Of a stretch of DNA of 38,454 nt, positions 1-7,035 are shown piece by piece. Within the stretch, counting starts at the first letter, position 1; each line of letters starts with the position of its first letter. The DNA comes from a virus: the IMG/VR virus record IMGVR_UViG_3300047444_000171, positions 1 through 38,454 of that record, one strand, 5' to 3'. The notes beneath the pieces are model-generated. The model searched no databases, was not told where the DNA came from, and saw nothing but the letters and a program-made list of their open reading frames with translations. A program made the position numbers and the translations under genes.

Positions 1-2
1 TT

Positions 3-98
3 GCCGCAGATAACGGGGTCGCCTCGCGCACTCGCCGGATCCCGTCCCCCCAGCTCGCGTTAGGCCGTACCGCAGATAATAGGGCATTATCTGCGGTA
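3..98. promoter_or_regulatory. Operator-like inverted repeat with an upstream half-site copy
   Basis: A perfect 13-bp inverted repeat, TACCGCAGATAAT at 68-80 and ATTATCTGCGGTA at 86-98, is separated by five bases. A further half-site, GCCGCAGATAA, lies at 3-13 at the window edge. The repeat is AT-rich in a GC-rich genome and ends just before the 86-residue plus-strand gene. A Streptomyces-like -10 element, TAGGTT, lies at 97-102, so a bound protein would cover the -35 region. This is typical of a repressor or activator site. The binding protein is not identified. Confidence 0.7.
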
Positions 99-107
99 GG
101 TTGAGGC

Positions 108-368
108 ATGGCCTACAACATGAACGCTCTGCGGGAAGCGGCCGACCGGAGCAGCCTGCCCTTCGAGTACCTCTCGCGGCTCGCGTCGGCCGAGGACTTC
201 GATCCTCAAGACCCCGAGGGCAACACGACGTTGGCGAAGCAGTTGACCATCGTCTTCGATCACTACGTCGCAAAGTGCCTCGCGTCAGCGGACCCTGTGG
301 CCGCACTTCGCCATGCGGGCTTTACCGAAGCCGCGGACGCGCTGGTCGTCGATGGGGAGCAGCGCTGA
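108..368 (+). CDS. Hypothetical 86-residue protein behind the palindrome
   Basis: I do not recognise this small acidic soluble protein. It begins MAYNMNALREAADRSSLPFEY and is predicted to be mostly helical, with no membrane segment or metal-binding cysteines. The ATG at 108 is preceded only by GAGG one base away, and a -10-like TAGGTT sits five bases upstream. The mRNA may therefore be leaderless. The gene is transcribed away from all of the minus-strand structural genes and follows the 13-bp inverted repeat, so it is probably separately regulated. A role in lysogeny, immunity or early takeover is possible from position alone. A strong hairpin follows at 391-418. Confidence 0.6.
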   Translation: MAYNMNALREAADRSSLPFEYLSRLASAEDFDPQDPEGNTTLAKQLTIVFDHYVAKCLASADPVAALRHAGFTEAADALVVDGEQR

Positions 369-390
369 GCAGACAACGGCACAGCGAAGC

Positions 391-422
391 GGCCCCGCCC
401 TCCGAAGAGGACGGGGTCTTTC
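391..422 (+). terminator. Rho-independent terminator after the 86-residue gene
   Basis: CCCCGCCCTC at 393-402 pairs with GAGGACGGGG at 407-416 with one mismatch around a CGAA loop. Outer G-T and G-C pairs extend the stem, and TCTTTCG follows. It sits 23 bases beyond the stop of the upstream gene and separates it from the lipoprotein gene. Confidence 0.75.
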
Positions 423-511
423 GTTACGGATCGGCCACAACTGTCCAACTTCCCCTCAGCCGCTGCTGCTTCCCGGCGCTACCGTCGACCAACACGGCCC
501 AAGGGGGACTC

Positions 512-1135
512 ATGCGCACCACCTGTCGGACGGCACTCGCCGTCCTCGTTTTCTGTCTGCCACTCGCCGCATGCAGCTCCGGCAGCGACAGCAAGCCCGC
601 CGGCAAGACGTCCGGCCCGGCATCTGCAGCGTCGACGCCAGCTCCCCCGTCTGTCCTCGCGCTGGGTACTGCGGCGCAGACGGAGGGGGCGGAGCATCCG
701 GTCGACGGGCCCGGCGGCGGAGTCCTGGAGATCACGCCGACCACGGTCGTGTACACGAAGACCGGGTCCGGGCAGACGCCTGCGAACGGCCTGTTCGTCA
801 CCGTCGCATACAAGGCCCGCTCGACGACTGCGGTCGCGGCGGCTCAGGCCGCACCCATCGACGGCGGCGGCTGGCAATGGGTCGCACCGAACGGACAGGC
901 AGTCGATACGCTGCGCGGGAATGCGTCGAGCGTCACCCCGGACGGCTTCACTGGCGCCGGACCAGTACAGCCAGGGTCTTTTCAGTGGCGGTCCGTCACT
1001 GTCGACATCACCGAGGCTCAGCGCGGCGGCACGGTCCTCTATATCGACGGTGCCCACCACTCGTTCCAGTGGAAGCTGCCCGCGCAGGACACCGGGCCGG
1101 AAGCCGGCGCACTGAAGAAGGCGCTCGGGGCATGA
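512..1135 (+). CDS. Secreted lipoprotein, candidate superinfection-exclusion factor
   Basis: A 207-residue protein. The ATG at 512 is chosen because AAGGGGGA lies 3-10 bases upstream and a classic lipoprotein signal follows: MRTTC, a hydrophobic stretch from about residue 8 to 18, then the lipobox L-A-A-C with Cys21. A Ser/Gly/Pro/Ala-rich linker (about 22-55) leads to a beta-rich domain of roughly 140 residues. The mature protein should be anchored to the outer face of the cell membrane. The folded part resembles the telokin/immunoglobulin-like domains found in many actinobacterial lipoproteins. Phage-encoded lipoproteins expressed apart from the late genes often block superinfection or modify the host surface; that role is inference here. 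A perfect hairpin terminator lies just beyond the stop. Confidence 0.8.
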   Translation: MRTTCRTALAVLVFCLPLAACSSGSDSKPAGKTSGPASAASTPAPPSVLALGTAAQTEGAEHPVDGPGGGVLEITPTTVVYTKTGSGQTPANGLFVTVAYKARSTTAVAAAQAAPIDGGGWQWVAPNGQAVDTLRGNASSVTPDGFTGAGPVQPGSFQWRSVTVDITEAQRGGTVLYIDGAHHSFQWKLPAQDTGPEAGALKKALGA

Positions 1136-1140
1136 CGAAA

Positions 1141-1162
1141 GCCCCCTCCCGCAGGAGGGGGC
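1141..1162. terminator. Bidirectional terminator between convergent genes
   Basis: GCCCCCTCC at 1141-1149 pairs perfectly with GGAGGGGGC at 1154-1162 around a four-base loop. It lies five bases after the plus-strand lipoprotein stop and four bases after the end of the last minus-strand gene (1167), so it can stop transcripts from both sides. On the minus strand it is followed by TTTCG. Confidence 0.8.
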
Positions 1163-1166
1163 AGGG

Positions 1167-1325
1167 TCAGGCGAGGGGTAGCGCCGTACTCATATCGACG
1201 GCAGGGGCGAGCTGTGGCGGGGGTGTGGGCTGTGGGTCGAGGACGCCGATGTCGACGAGGGTGCCCGCGTCCGCCGCGCCGGGGTCCGGCGGTACGGGGC
1301 GTTGCCGGGGAGGGCGGTCAGCCAT
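1167..1325 (-). CDS. Small proline-rich protein at the end of the late operon
   Basis: A 52-residue protein starting MADRPPRQRPVPPDPGAADA and ending STALPLA. It is rich in Pro, Ala and Asp and looks disordered, with no membrane segment. The ATG at 1325 is preceded by GGAG nine bases upstream. It begins 17 bases after the stop of the coiled-coil membrane protein gene and is the last gene of the leftward late operon, ending at a strong terminator. I do not recognise a family. Its position next to the lysis genes is the only clue to function. Confidence 0.55.
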   Translation of the reverse strand: MADRPPRQRPVPPDPGAADAGTLVDIGVLDPQPTPPPQLAPAVDMSTALPLA

Positions 1326-1342
1326 GAAAAAGCACTCCAGTT

Positions 1343-1699
1343 CTATACGCCAATGTCGTCGAGGTATTGGCGGACCTCGGTCGGCATCGGTTGAGGCGGT
1401 GCGGGCGGCTCGATGCCGGTGCGCCGCATGTCGCTGTACAGGCCGCGTACCCAGCCCGTCAGGTAGCGGATCGCGAAGTCCTGCCCCGCGAGACGTTTGC
1501 GCTGCTCGCGGGCTTCGGCCTTCTGCTCGCCGAGCTCGCTCTTCACGTTCTTCAGGTCGACGCGGAGCTCCTTCACGATGGTCGTGAAGTCATCCCGGTT
1601 CTCCTGCCGCCGGGTCCGCCTCGCTGATCGGGCACCCCACGCGGCGAATCCGCCAGTGGCAACGGCCGCCAGAACGGAAGCGATGGCGTCAGGACTCAT
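1343..1699 (-). CDS. Single-pass membrane protein with coiled coil, lysis-module accessory
   Basis: A 118-residue protein with an N-terminal hydrophobic segment (about residues 5-22), a basic stretch (SARRTRRQENR) and then a charged heptad-like helix (about 35-72). The tail is rich in Pro. This layout, one membrane segment followed by a coiled coil, is common for small proteins encoded next to endolysin and holin in actinophages, where they are annotated as second holins, holin regulators or spanin-like proteins. The start overlaps the preceding membrane-protein gene by 11 bases, indicating translational coupling. The N-terminus carries no lipobox. The lysis role is inferred from neighbours. 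Confidence 0.65.
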   Translation of the reverse strand: MSPDAIASVLAAVATGGFAAWGARSARRTRRQENRDDFTTIVKELRVDLKNVKSELGEQKAEAREQRKRLAGQDFAIRYLTGWVRGLYSDMRRTGIEPPAPPQPMPTEVRQYLDDIGV

Positions 1700-2147
1700 A
1701 GGGCGGCCCTACTCTCTTACGCCGGGGAGGCTCGCTCCACCCGGCCACAACGAGCACCGGGACAGCGAGCGCGCCATAGACCGCTGCCGCAACCCACCCC
1801 CGTTCGAACTGATCCAGCGGCCACCAGGCCACCAAGTACGACAGCATCCAGGCGAACGCCAGCAGTGGCAGAGCGAAGAACCCGCCCCAGTCGAAGCCCT
1901 GCTTGGCGAACGCCGACACCACGGCAATCGCCCCGGCGGCGATCCAGCACCAGCCCCAGGCGTGCAGCGGCATGAGGCTGAGCAGCATCGTCAGACCGCG
2001 CCGATCCACCTGCGGGGATATCAACTGGCCGTAGCCGATGACCGCCCAGATGATGCCGTAGGACAGCAGGCACGCCCCGCGGCGCCCCAACTGCCGGGCC
2101 AGGCGGCGCAGCAGACGGATCGGGGCTCGCAGGATCCGGCAGCGCAC
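1689..2147 (-). CDS. Four-pass membrane protein of the lysis module
   Basis: The start chosen is GTG at 2147, which shares one base with the TAG stop of the holin gene (TAGTG). This gives 152 residues. A longer reading of the frame would overlap the holin heavily. A very basic N-terminus (about residues 1-25) is followed by four hydrophobic segments: near LLSYGIIWAVIGYG, in the stretch around HAWGWCWIAAGAIAVV, around FFALPLLAFAWMLSYLV, and around AAAVYGALAVPVLVVAGW. The C-terminus is basic. It could be a second holin or antiholin, because it sits between the three-pass holin and the coiled-coil membrane protein. No family is recognised with certainty. Confidence 0.6.
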   Translation of the reverse strand: MRCRILRAPIRLLRRLARQLGRRGACLLSYGIIWAVIGYGQLISPQVDRRGLTMLLSLMPLHAWGWCWIAAGAIAVVSAFAKQGFDWGGFFALPLLAFAWMLSYLVAWWPLDQFERGWVAAAVYGALAVPVLVVAGWSEPPRRKRVGPPYES

Positions 2148-2473
2148 TACACCGCCGTCGGCTGCGAACCAGCCGTAACCAGGCTGTCCTGCGCCTTGCC
2201 AGAGACGCCGGTCGGCTTCCACAGGCCGAAGTGCGACAGGACGCCGGTCGCGAAGGAGATACCCCACAGCACGACGGCGGTGCCGATGCTGTACCCGGAC
2301 GGGTGCGGGCCGGCGAGCTCGACGAGGAAACCGTTCGCCGCGGTCAGGAGCAGCAGCAGGACGGCTTTGGCGCCCGGGGCGGTGACTCTGGTGGTGACGA
2401 GGCCGACGAGGACCGGCAGGACCACGCTGATCGCGAGGCCCAGCCAGTACGCCGAGTCGAGATGAACCTGCAT
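2147..2473 (-). CDS. Holin
   Basis: A 108-residue protein with three hydrophobic segments: about residues 9-27, 36-55 and 63-85. It has a short polar N-terminus (MQVHLDS) and a C-terminus beginning HFGLWKPTGVSGK. The size, the three-pass topology and the GLWKPTG ending match the holins encoded after endolysins in Streptomyces phages. It should oligomerise in the inner membrane and release or activate the GH25 lysin. The ATG at 2473 is preceded by AAGGAG at good spacing, and the gene begins 11 bases after the endolysin stop. Confidence 0.8.
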   Translation of the reverse strand: MQVHLDSAYWLGLAISVVLPVLVGLVTTRVTAPGAKAVLLLLLTAANGFLVELAGPHPSGYSIGTAVVLWGISFATGVLSHFGLWKPTGVSGKAQDSLVTAGSQPTAV

Positions 2474-2484
2474 GACGGGCTCCT

Positions 2485-3354
2485 TCAGCTTTCGAGGCGC
2501 TTGGCTTGGACGTCGGCGACCGCGTTGGCGATGGCCGTGATCTGGTCCGGGGTGAGTCCAGTCGTGGTGAGCGAGCCGACCTTGGCGGTCAGGTCGGTGA
2601 CCTGCTTGGCGAGGGCGTCGAGCCGGGTGTTCTGACCGGCATGGACGGAGTCCATCCACGTGATGGCCGCGCCCGCCCGGACGGGCTTGCCCGAGCCGGG
2701 TGCTTCGGTGTGGGACCAGACGGCGTTGGCGATTTCGTCTGCGGTGGGCATGACGTCCTCCTGGGGTTGTGTTCCAAGGGCCCACGCGCGGAGGTCCGCG
2801 GTGGTGGCGAGGTGGCAGTAATCGCGGTCGAGGCCGCCCGCTTCGCTGTACTGGTGGAACAGCCACGGGTCGGAGATGCCGGGGTCGCCGGCGTTGCGTC
2901 CGGCGGTGGCGATCCACAGGAAGTCCGCGCTGTACGAGCTGGTGTCGACGTTGCGCCAGTAGTCGATGTTTGCGTAGACGCCGACCCGGTTGTTCGGGAG
3001 GCGGCTCTTCACGTACCGGAGCCACGCGTCCTTGTACGCGGCCTGCGTCGACCTGGGTACGCCCGTGTTGGCCTTGTCGTAGCCCTCCCAGTCGAGGACG
3101 ACGAGGTCGCCGGGCTGCCACGCGACCTGAGACAGGAAGTAATCCGCCTCGGCCTGGACGCTGTTGCCCATGTTCGGATAGTGGTATCCGCCCCACACCA
3201 GGCCGTTCGCCTTCGCGTGGTCGCGCTGGGTGACCCAGTTCGGGTTGACGTAGGAGAGTCCCTGCGTGACCTTGACGAAGGCGAAGGACAGGCCGCTCGT
3301 GTCCGGCTGCGACGACTGGTACGACGCCCAGTCCTGGCCGTAGATCCCTGTCAT
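2485..3354 (-). CDS. GH25 family endolysin (lysozyme/muramidase)
   Basis: A 289-residue protein. The N-terminal domain (about residues 2-185) is glycoside hydrolase family 25: GIYGQDWASY carries the conserved early Asp8, FVKVTQG follows, and LVVLDWEG carries the DxE pair Asp88/Glu90. The C-terminal part (about 200-289) is helical with a coiled-coil-like stretch near QVTDLTAKVGSLTT and probably serves cell-wall binding or oligomerisation. The enzyme cleaves the beta-1,4 bond between N-acetylmuramic acid and N-acetylglucosamine in host peptidoglycan. There is no signal peptide, consistent with holin-dependent release. The ATG at 3354 has GGAGG upstream and overlaps the preceding HNH gene stop as ATGA. 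Confidence 0.93.
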   Translation of the reverse strand: MTGIYGQDWASYQSSQPDTSGLSFAFVKVTQGLSYVNPNWVTQRDHAKANGLVWGGYHYPNMGNSVQAEADYFLSQVAWQPGDLVVLDWEGYDKANTGVPRSTQAAYKDAWLRYVKSRLPNNRVGVYANIDYWRNVDTSSYSADFLWIATAGRNAGDPGISDPWLFHQYSEAGGLDRDYCHLATTADLRAWALGTQPQEDVMPTADEIANAVWSHTEAPGSGKPVRAGAAITWMDSVHAGQNTRLDALAKQVTDLTAKVGSLTTTGLTPDQITAIANAVADVQAKRLES

Positions 3355-3818
3355 GCGGCCCTCCAGGATGCACCGGTAACGACATCGCTCACACAACTCG
3401 GATCTATGCCGAACACTTCGGCGAGCATGCGTTGCGTGATGATTCCGATCGCGCATTCGTCACGGATCGTCTGAGCGTCAGCCTCGGTCAGCTTGGCAGC
3501 GAAGTGTCCACTCCCGTGCTGCTGCCGCCCTTTGGCGACCATGTCCGCACTGTTCGTAGCCTTCGTTCCGGGCGCTAGGCAGCGTTCCCAGTTGACGCAG
3601 GCTGGCTTGTCGCAGCGATGCATGACCACGGGCGGTTCGTAGCCGTGCATCTGGAGGAAGATCCAGCGATGAGCCTTGACCACCCTGGCGCCGTCCCAGA
3701 ATTTTCCGTAGCCCGACTCGTTCAGCGACGCTCGCCATATGCGGCATCCGTCGTCGTCTTCCGTCCACTTGCTGTGAAAGCGCGCAAGATGGCGCTCGGT
3801 TCGACTGTCGAAGGTCAT
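3351..3818 (-). CDS. HNH homing-type endonuclease inserted in the lysis module
   Basis: A 155-residue protein of the HNH_3 type. AHR (residues 49-51) and VVMHRCDKPACVN (about 64-76) give the nuclease core. SADMVAKGRQQHG (about 90-102) is the linker typical of phage homing HNH proteins. The C-terminal 45 residues form a helix-turn-helix DNA-reading module. The usual third element, N-P-x-H-L, reads N-W-E-R-C here, so the metal-binding His is missing and activity may be reduced. The gene sits between the peptidase and the endolysin, starts 2 bases after one stop and overlaps the next start as ATGA. It carries no intron boundaries that I can see, so it looks like a free-standing mobile endonuclease gene. 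Confidence 0.85.
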   Translation of the reverse strand: MTFDSRTERHLARFHSKWTEDDDGCRIWRASLNESGYGKFWDGARVVKAHRWIFLQMHGYEPPVVMHRCDKPACVNWERCLAPGTKATNSADMVAKGRQQHGSGHFAAKLTEADAQTIRDECAIGIITQRMLAEVFGIDPSCVSDVVTGASWRAA

Positions 3819-3820
3819 GG

Positions 3821-4585
3821 TCAGGCTGCCTTGGCGGTAGTCCAGGCGGGGACGGTGACGTCGCCCTGCTGGGACAGGAGCCAGCGCAAGTCGGGGGTGG
3901 TGAAGTAGGCGGAGCCGTCGATGCCCCAGCCGGTGCCCCACGAGTTGGTGATCCAGTAGTCGCCCGTGGAGGCGTCGTACTGGTTCAGCTCGATTTCGTG
4001 GCCGCCTGCGACGCCGGAGGCGCGGACGACGGGGATGCGGCCGTCGCCGTCCGTGTCGAACATGCTGTTCAGCCACGGTATGCCGATCATCACCGGGCCG
4101 GACTGGAGCGCGGAGGTGAGTGCGGGCAGCGAGAATGCGTGGCTGTAGCCCGTCGCCAGGCCCAGTGTGCGCAGCGCCTTGGCGACCCCGAGGCCGCTGG
4201 AGCCGGTGTCGGTCGGCGGGTAGTGGCCGGGGACCGAGTCCAGGAGCGTCGCCAGCGAGTACAGGCGGACCGCGAAGTCCTCATCCGGGGCGTACAACCC
4301 CGGAGTGAAGATCCCTCGCGATGCTCGTGCCGCGCCCACCGCGATTTCCACCGACGTCAGCCCCGTCCGGGCTGCCGAATCGGTGCCGATCAAGCCCGTG
4401 CCCGCATTGCCGGTACAGCTACCGAGCTGCCCCTGATCAAGAACCGGGGTGCGGCGCGTCCAGGAAACCGACCGGATCGCCGTCTTCGGCAGCACCCCGT
4501 GCGCGTAGCCAAGAGAGCGCGGGTCGTGCTCGACATGACGGCCGCCCGGAAACCGGCCGCCAGTCGTCAGAAGTTCCACATACAT
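3821..4585 (-). CDS. Papain-like C1 cysteine peptidase
   Basis: A 254-residue protein with the papain catalytic set: DQGQLGSC gives the oxyanion Gln51 and nucleophile Cys57, GGHEI gives His196, and [10 protein letters not shown] gives Asn214. There is no signal peptide and no long propeptide. The ATG at 4585 is chosen because a terminator occupies the sequence just upstream (4603-4622), which excludes the longer reading from 4624. The spacer between terminator and start is only 17 bases, so the gene needs read-through or a promoter inside the previous gene. A C1 peptidase beside an endolysin is unusual. It may be a virion-associated or lysis-aiding peptidase, or it may act on host proteins. 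The substrate is unknown. Confidence 0.82.
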   Translation of the reverse strand: MYVELLTTGGRFPGGRHVEHDPRSLGYAHGVLPKTAIRSVSWTRRTPVLDQGQLGSCTGNAGTGLIGTDSAARTGLTSVEIAVGAARASRGIFTPGLYAPDEDFAVRLYSLATLLDSVPGHYPPTDTGSSGLGVAKALRTLGLATGYSHAFSLPALTSALQSGPVMIGIPWLNSMFDTDGDGRIPVVRASGVAGGHEIELNQYDASTGDYWITNSWGTGWGIDGSAYFTTPDLRWLLSQQGDVTVPAWTTAKAA

Positions 4586-4602
4586 GGCGCCCCCAGGGCA
4601 TG

Positions 4603-4622
4603 AAAAAAGCCCCAGGCGGGGC
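4603..4622 (-). terminator. Rho-independent terminator after the last minor tail gene
   Basis: On the minus strand, GCCCC-GCCT-GGGGC is followed directly by TTTTTT. This is one of the clearest terminators in the window. It lies 18 bases beyond the stop of the minor tail gene ending at 4640 and separates the tail operon from the peptidase-lysis block. Confidence 0.88.
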
Positions 4623-4639
4623 AAGTTGGGCGGGATGGA

Positions 4640-5317
4640 TCAGGCGATGGCGTTCGAGATGCGGTTCATGCCGACGCAGACGGCGAGCGTGCCGGTCATG
4701 TTGGTGCCGGAGTTTTGGTTGCCGTAGACCTCCAGGTACTGGCCCGCGGCTGTGAAAATCACAGTTCCGGACGCGACGGCGGGGGCGTTGCCGGGGCTGC
4801 CCCTCGCGATCGAGAACCGGGCTGTGTTGGAGGCAGTGCCGGAGCCGTTGAGCCTGAACTCGGCGCGGCCGTCCGCACTGCCGAGGGTGCCGGGCCAGAC
4901 GATCGCCCCGGTTACGGCGTAGGTGCCGGGGGTGGCCGCGACGAGGCGTGTGGGGTTGCCGGACGACCACATGCCGGTGCGGTTCGACGAGATGATCCCG
5001 CCGAGGTTGAGGGAGAAGTACGTGGTGGCGTGGGTATTGAGAGAGGCGCCCGAGTTGTACGTCTGCACCTGCGGCGCCTCGAAGCTGATCCACTGGGTGC
5101 CGTCGTAGTACTCCAGGATGTTGGTGTCCTGGCACCACGTCACCATGCCCTCGGCCGGGCTGGCGATGTCCGCGGTGCGGGCGGTGGCCGAGGCGAACCG
5201 CATGACGCTCTGCGGGACGATCGCGTTGACGATGTTCTGCGCGAGCACCTGGGCGTTGGGGGCGTCGGTCAGTGCGGCGATCGAGATGCCCTGCCCAAAG
5301 TTGTCGGTTGTGGGCAC
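4640..5317 (-). CDS. Minor tail / tail-tip protein with C1q-like C-terminal domain
   Basis: A 225-residue protein. The N-terminal part (about 1-60) resembles the start of many phage tail-tip proteins (QGISIAALTDAPNAQVLAQN). A short segment around EGMVTWCQDTNILEYYDGTQW follows, typical of tail-fibre knobs that display a surface domain. The C-terminal 140 residues form a beta-rich domain that looks like the C1q/TNF-type trimeric fold used in receptor-binding tips. The start is GTG with GAGGGGG five bases upstream. It is the last gene of the tail operon before a strong terminator. A host-recognition role is inferred from fold and position. Confidence 0.72.
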   Translation of the reverse strand: MPTTDNFGQGISIAALTDAPNAQVLAQNIVNAIVPQSVMRFASATARTADIASPAEGMVTWCQDTNILEYYDGTQWISFEAPQVQTYNSGASLNTHATTYFSLNLGGIISSNRTGMWSSGNPTRLVAATPGTYAVTGAIVWPGTLGSADGRAEFRLNGSGTASNTARFSIARGSPGNAPAVASGTVIFTAAGQYLEVYGNQNSGTNMTGTLAVCVGMNRISNAIA

Positions 5318-5329
5318 GCGGCCCCCTCT

Positions 5330-5947
5330 CTACTGGACGAAGTTGACGCCGTCGAGGGACACCCAGGCGCTGGTGGCGAGGGATCCGGAGCGTGAGGCGT
5401 GGGTGATGGAGCCACCGGAGGTGGCCTGGAGATAGGCGATGCCGTAGCTGCTGACGGCGATCATGTTCTTGTTGGCCGTCGGGATCAGCCCGGCGGGCAG
5501 GGTGAGCGCCGTCGAGGGCGGCGTCGCCGAGTTCATGCGGACTAGGCCGCGCAGTTCGATCGTGCCGTCCGGCTTTCGGCGGCCCGAGGGCGGGATGTCT
5601 GGCGACGAGCCCGCTGTCCAGCCGGTGCCAACGGTCAGCAGCGTCCAGGCGTCTGCGCCGGTCGACCAGCGGCCCCGGCAGATCCAGTTCCCGGCGCCGG
5701 ACACGTCGATGATGACGATGTCGGTGACGGCCGGGACGGGGTAGGACTCCATGCGTCGGACGGTGATCCCGTCCGACGTGACGATCGTGCCGTCGGTGTT
5801 GACGGTCGCGACGGTGGCCAGTCGCCAGTTCGCGCCCCGCACTTCCGGCGAGGTCGCCCCAGCCTGGACCGCGGCGCCTTGGACGGCGTTGGCGAACGCG
5901 ACCGCGACCGCGTGCTGCGACTGGGACGCGGGGATCGCCGTGGTCAT
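5330..5947 (-). CDS. Minor tail protein
   Basis: A 205-residue protein. The N-terminal half contains an OB-like or beta-barrel-like region (ATVNTDGTIVTSDGITVRRM, then VTDIVIIDVSG) similar to small tail-tip proteins that precede fibres. The C-terminal part has the line GTIELRGLVRMN, typical of phage tail knob domains. The ATG at 5947 overlaps the previous stop as ATGA and has AAGGAGG upstream, so it is coupled to the tail hub gene. The exact role is not known. Confidence 0.65.
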   Translation of the reverse strand: MTTAIPASQSQHAVAVAFANAVQGAAVQAGATSPEVRGANWRLATVATVNTDGTIVTSDGITVRRMESYPVPAVTDIVIIDVSGAGNWICRGRWSTGADAWTLLTVGTGWTAGSSPDIPPSGRRKPDGTIELRGLVRMNSATPPSTALTLPAGLIPTANKNMIAVSSYGIAYLQATSGGSITHASRSGSLATSAWVSLDGVNFVQ

Positions 5948-7035
5948 GTGCCCTCCTTGACGCTGATCGTCTGAAGGGTGAAAGCCCCGGTCACATCGAG
6001 CGGCACGCTGAAGCTCTGCACCTGGTGCAGCTCCTTCGTCCCGTCCGGGTAGACCACGCGGATCACGTCTCCGGCAGCCAGGGCCGGGTTGGGCAGGCTG
6101 GTGATGTCGGCGGTCGCGTTGGGAGCCTTGGCGGCGGCGAGCTTGAGGCCCGCGGCGGCCTGGCACTGCACCGGGTCGATGAGCGTGCTGGAGCTGTAGA
6201 AGTCCGGCCGGTGCCCGAACGAACCGTTCCAGTACGTCGGCGAGGATGGATCGAGATCCTGTACCAGGGCGCTGACCGGGGCCACCCCACCGGCCGTGTT
6301 CTCCCCGCGCGCCAGGATCGCATTGAAGACTTTGTCGCTCGACATGCCGCGGTTAGCGGACACATAGACGCCGCCCTCACCTGCGGCGATCGTCCAGACC
6401 GGGGTGGCGAGCTGAATGTCGGGGAGGGTGGCCATGACGAAGATTCCGTCGGGGTCGCAGTAGACCTCGGCGCCGATCGCGGCGGCGCATTCGACGGCGG
6501 CGGCCCACGGGTCGCCCTGGACGTCCCAGGTTCGCAGGCCGATCGTGGCATCGATGGCGGTATTGACGACAGTGGCGCCGGGGATGCTCCGCTGGATGAG
6601 GGCGGTGACGGCGCTGTAGGCGGTGCCTGTCGCCGTGTAGGGGGTGAGGAACTTGTCGTCGGCGACGATGCATTCCAGGCTCTTGCCGGTGAGGGTGACG
6701 GGCCCGTCGTCGACGTCCCCGGCCACGGCGTCGAGGCGGAACTGTCCGAGCGGCACCAGATCCTGGCTGCCGTCGGAGTAGGTCACGCCGCTGGAGATCC
6801 GCAACTGGGCGCCGTACACGGAGAGTTTGCTGGTGGCGGTGCGCGGGATCAGGCTGGTGTCGGCGATGGTGACGGAGCAGGTGCGGCGGGTGGCGCTGCC
6901 CCGGTCGACCGTCACGGACCCGCCGGTAATGTCCAGCGTCTCCGTGCTGCCGTCCGTCTTGAACAGCTGCACCAGGTTGATCGGGCTGTAGGACTGGGCG
7001 AGCGCGGGCAGGAACCGGGCGCTGACTGAATACAT
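5944..7035 (-). CDS. Minor tail protein, DUF5047-like tail hub
   Basis: A 363-residue protein beginning MYSVSARFLPALAQSYSP. This start is characteristic of the DUF5047 proteins found in tail modules of Streptomyces phages. The middle (about 100-250) contains beta-strands and the segment VPLGQFRLDAVAGDVDDGPV, as expected for a gp27/gp44-like hub domain that connects the tail tube to tip proteins. The ATG follows the upstream stop directly (TGAATG), so translation is coupled. Its place after the large minor tail protein fits a distal-tail or hub role. No enzymatic motif is seen. Confidence 0.75.
   Translation of the reverse strand: MYSVSARFLPALAQSYSPINLVQLFKTDGSTETLDITGGSVTVDRGSATRRTCSVTIADTSLIPRTATSKLSVYGAQLRISSGVTYSDGSQDLVPLGQFRLDAVAGDVDDGPVTLTGKSLECIVADDKFLTPYTATGTAYSAVTALIQRSIPGATVVNTAIDATIGLRTWDVQGDPWAAAVECAAAIGAEVYCDPDGIFVMATLPDIQLATPVWTIAAGEGGVYVSANRGMSSDKVFNAILARGENTAGGVAPVSALVQDLDPSSPTYWNGSFGHRPDFYSSSTLIDPVQCQAAAGLKLAAAKAPNATADITSLPNPALAAGDVIRVVYPDGTKELHQVQSFSVPLDVTGAFTLQTISVKEGT

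Noticed and set aside
101-1135. A long plus-strand frame starting from a TTG at 101 and including the lipoprotein.
   Set aside because: Its first 137 residues overlap the 86-residue gene in another frame and have no family features. The lipoprotein has a clear ribosome site and signal peptide at 512.
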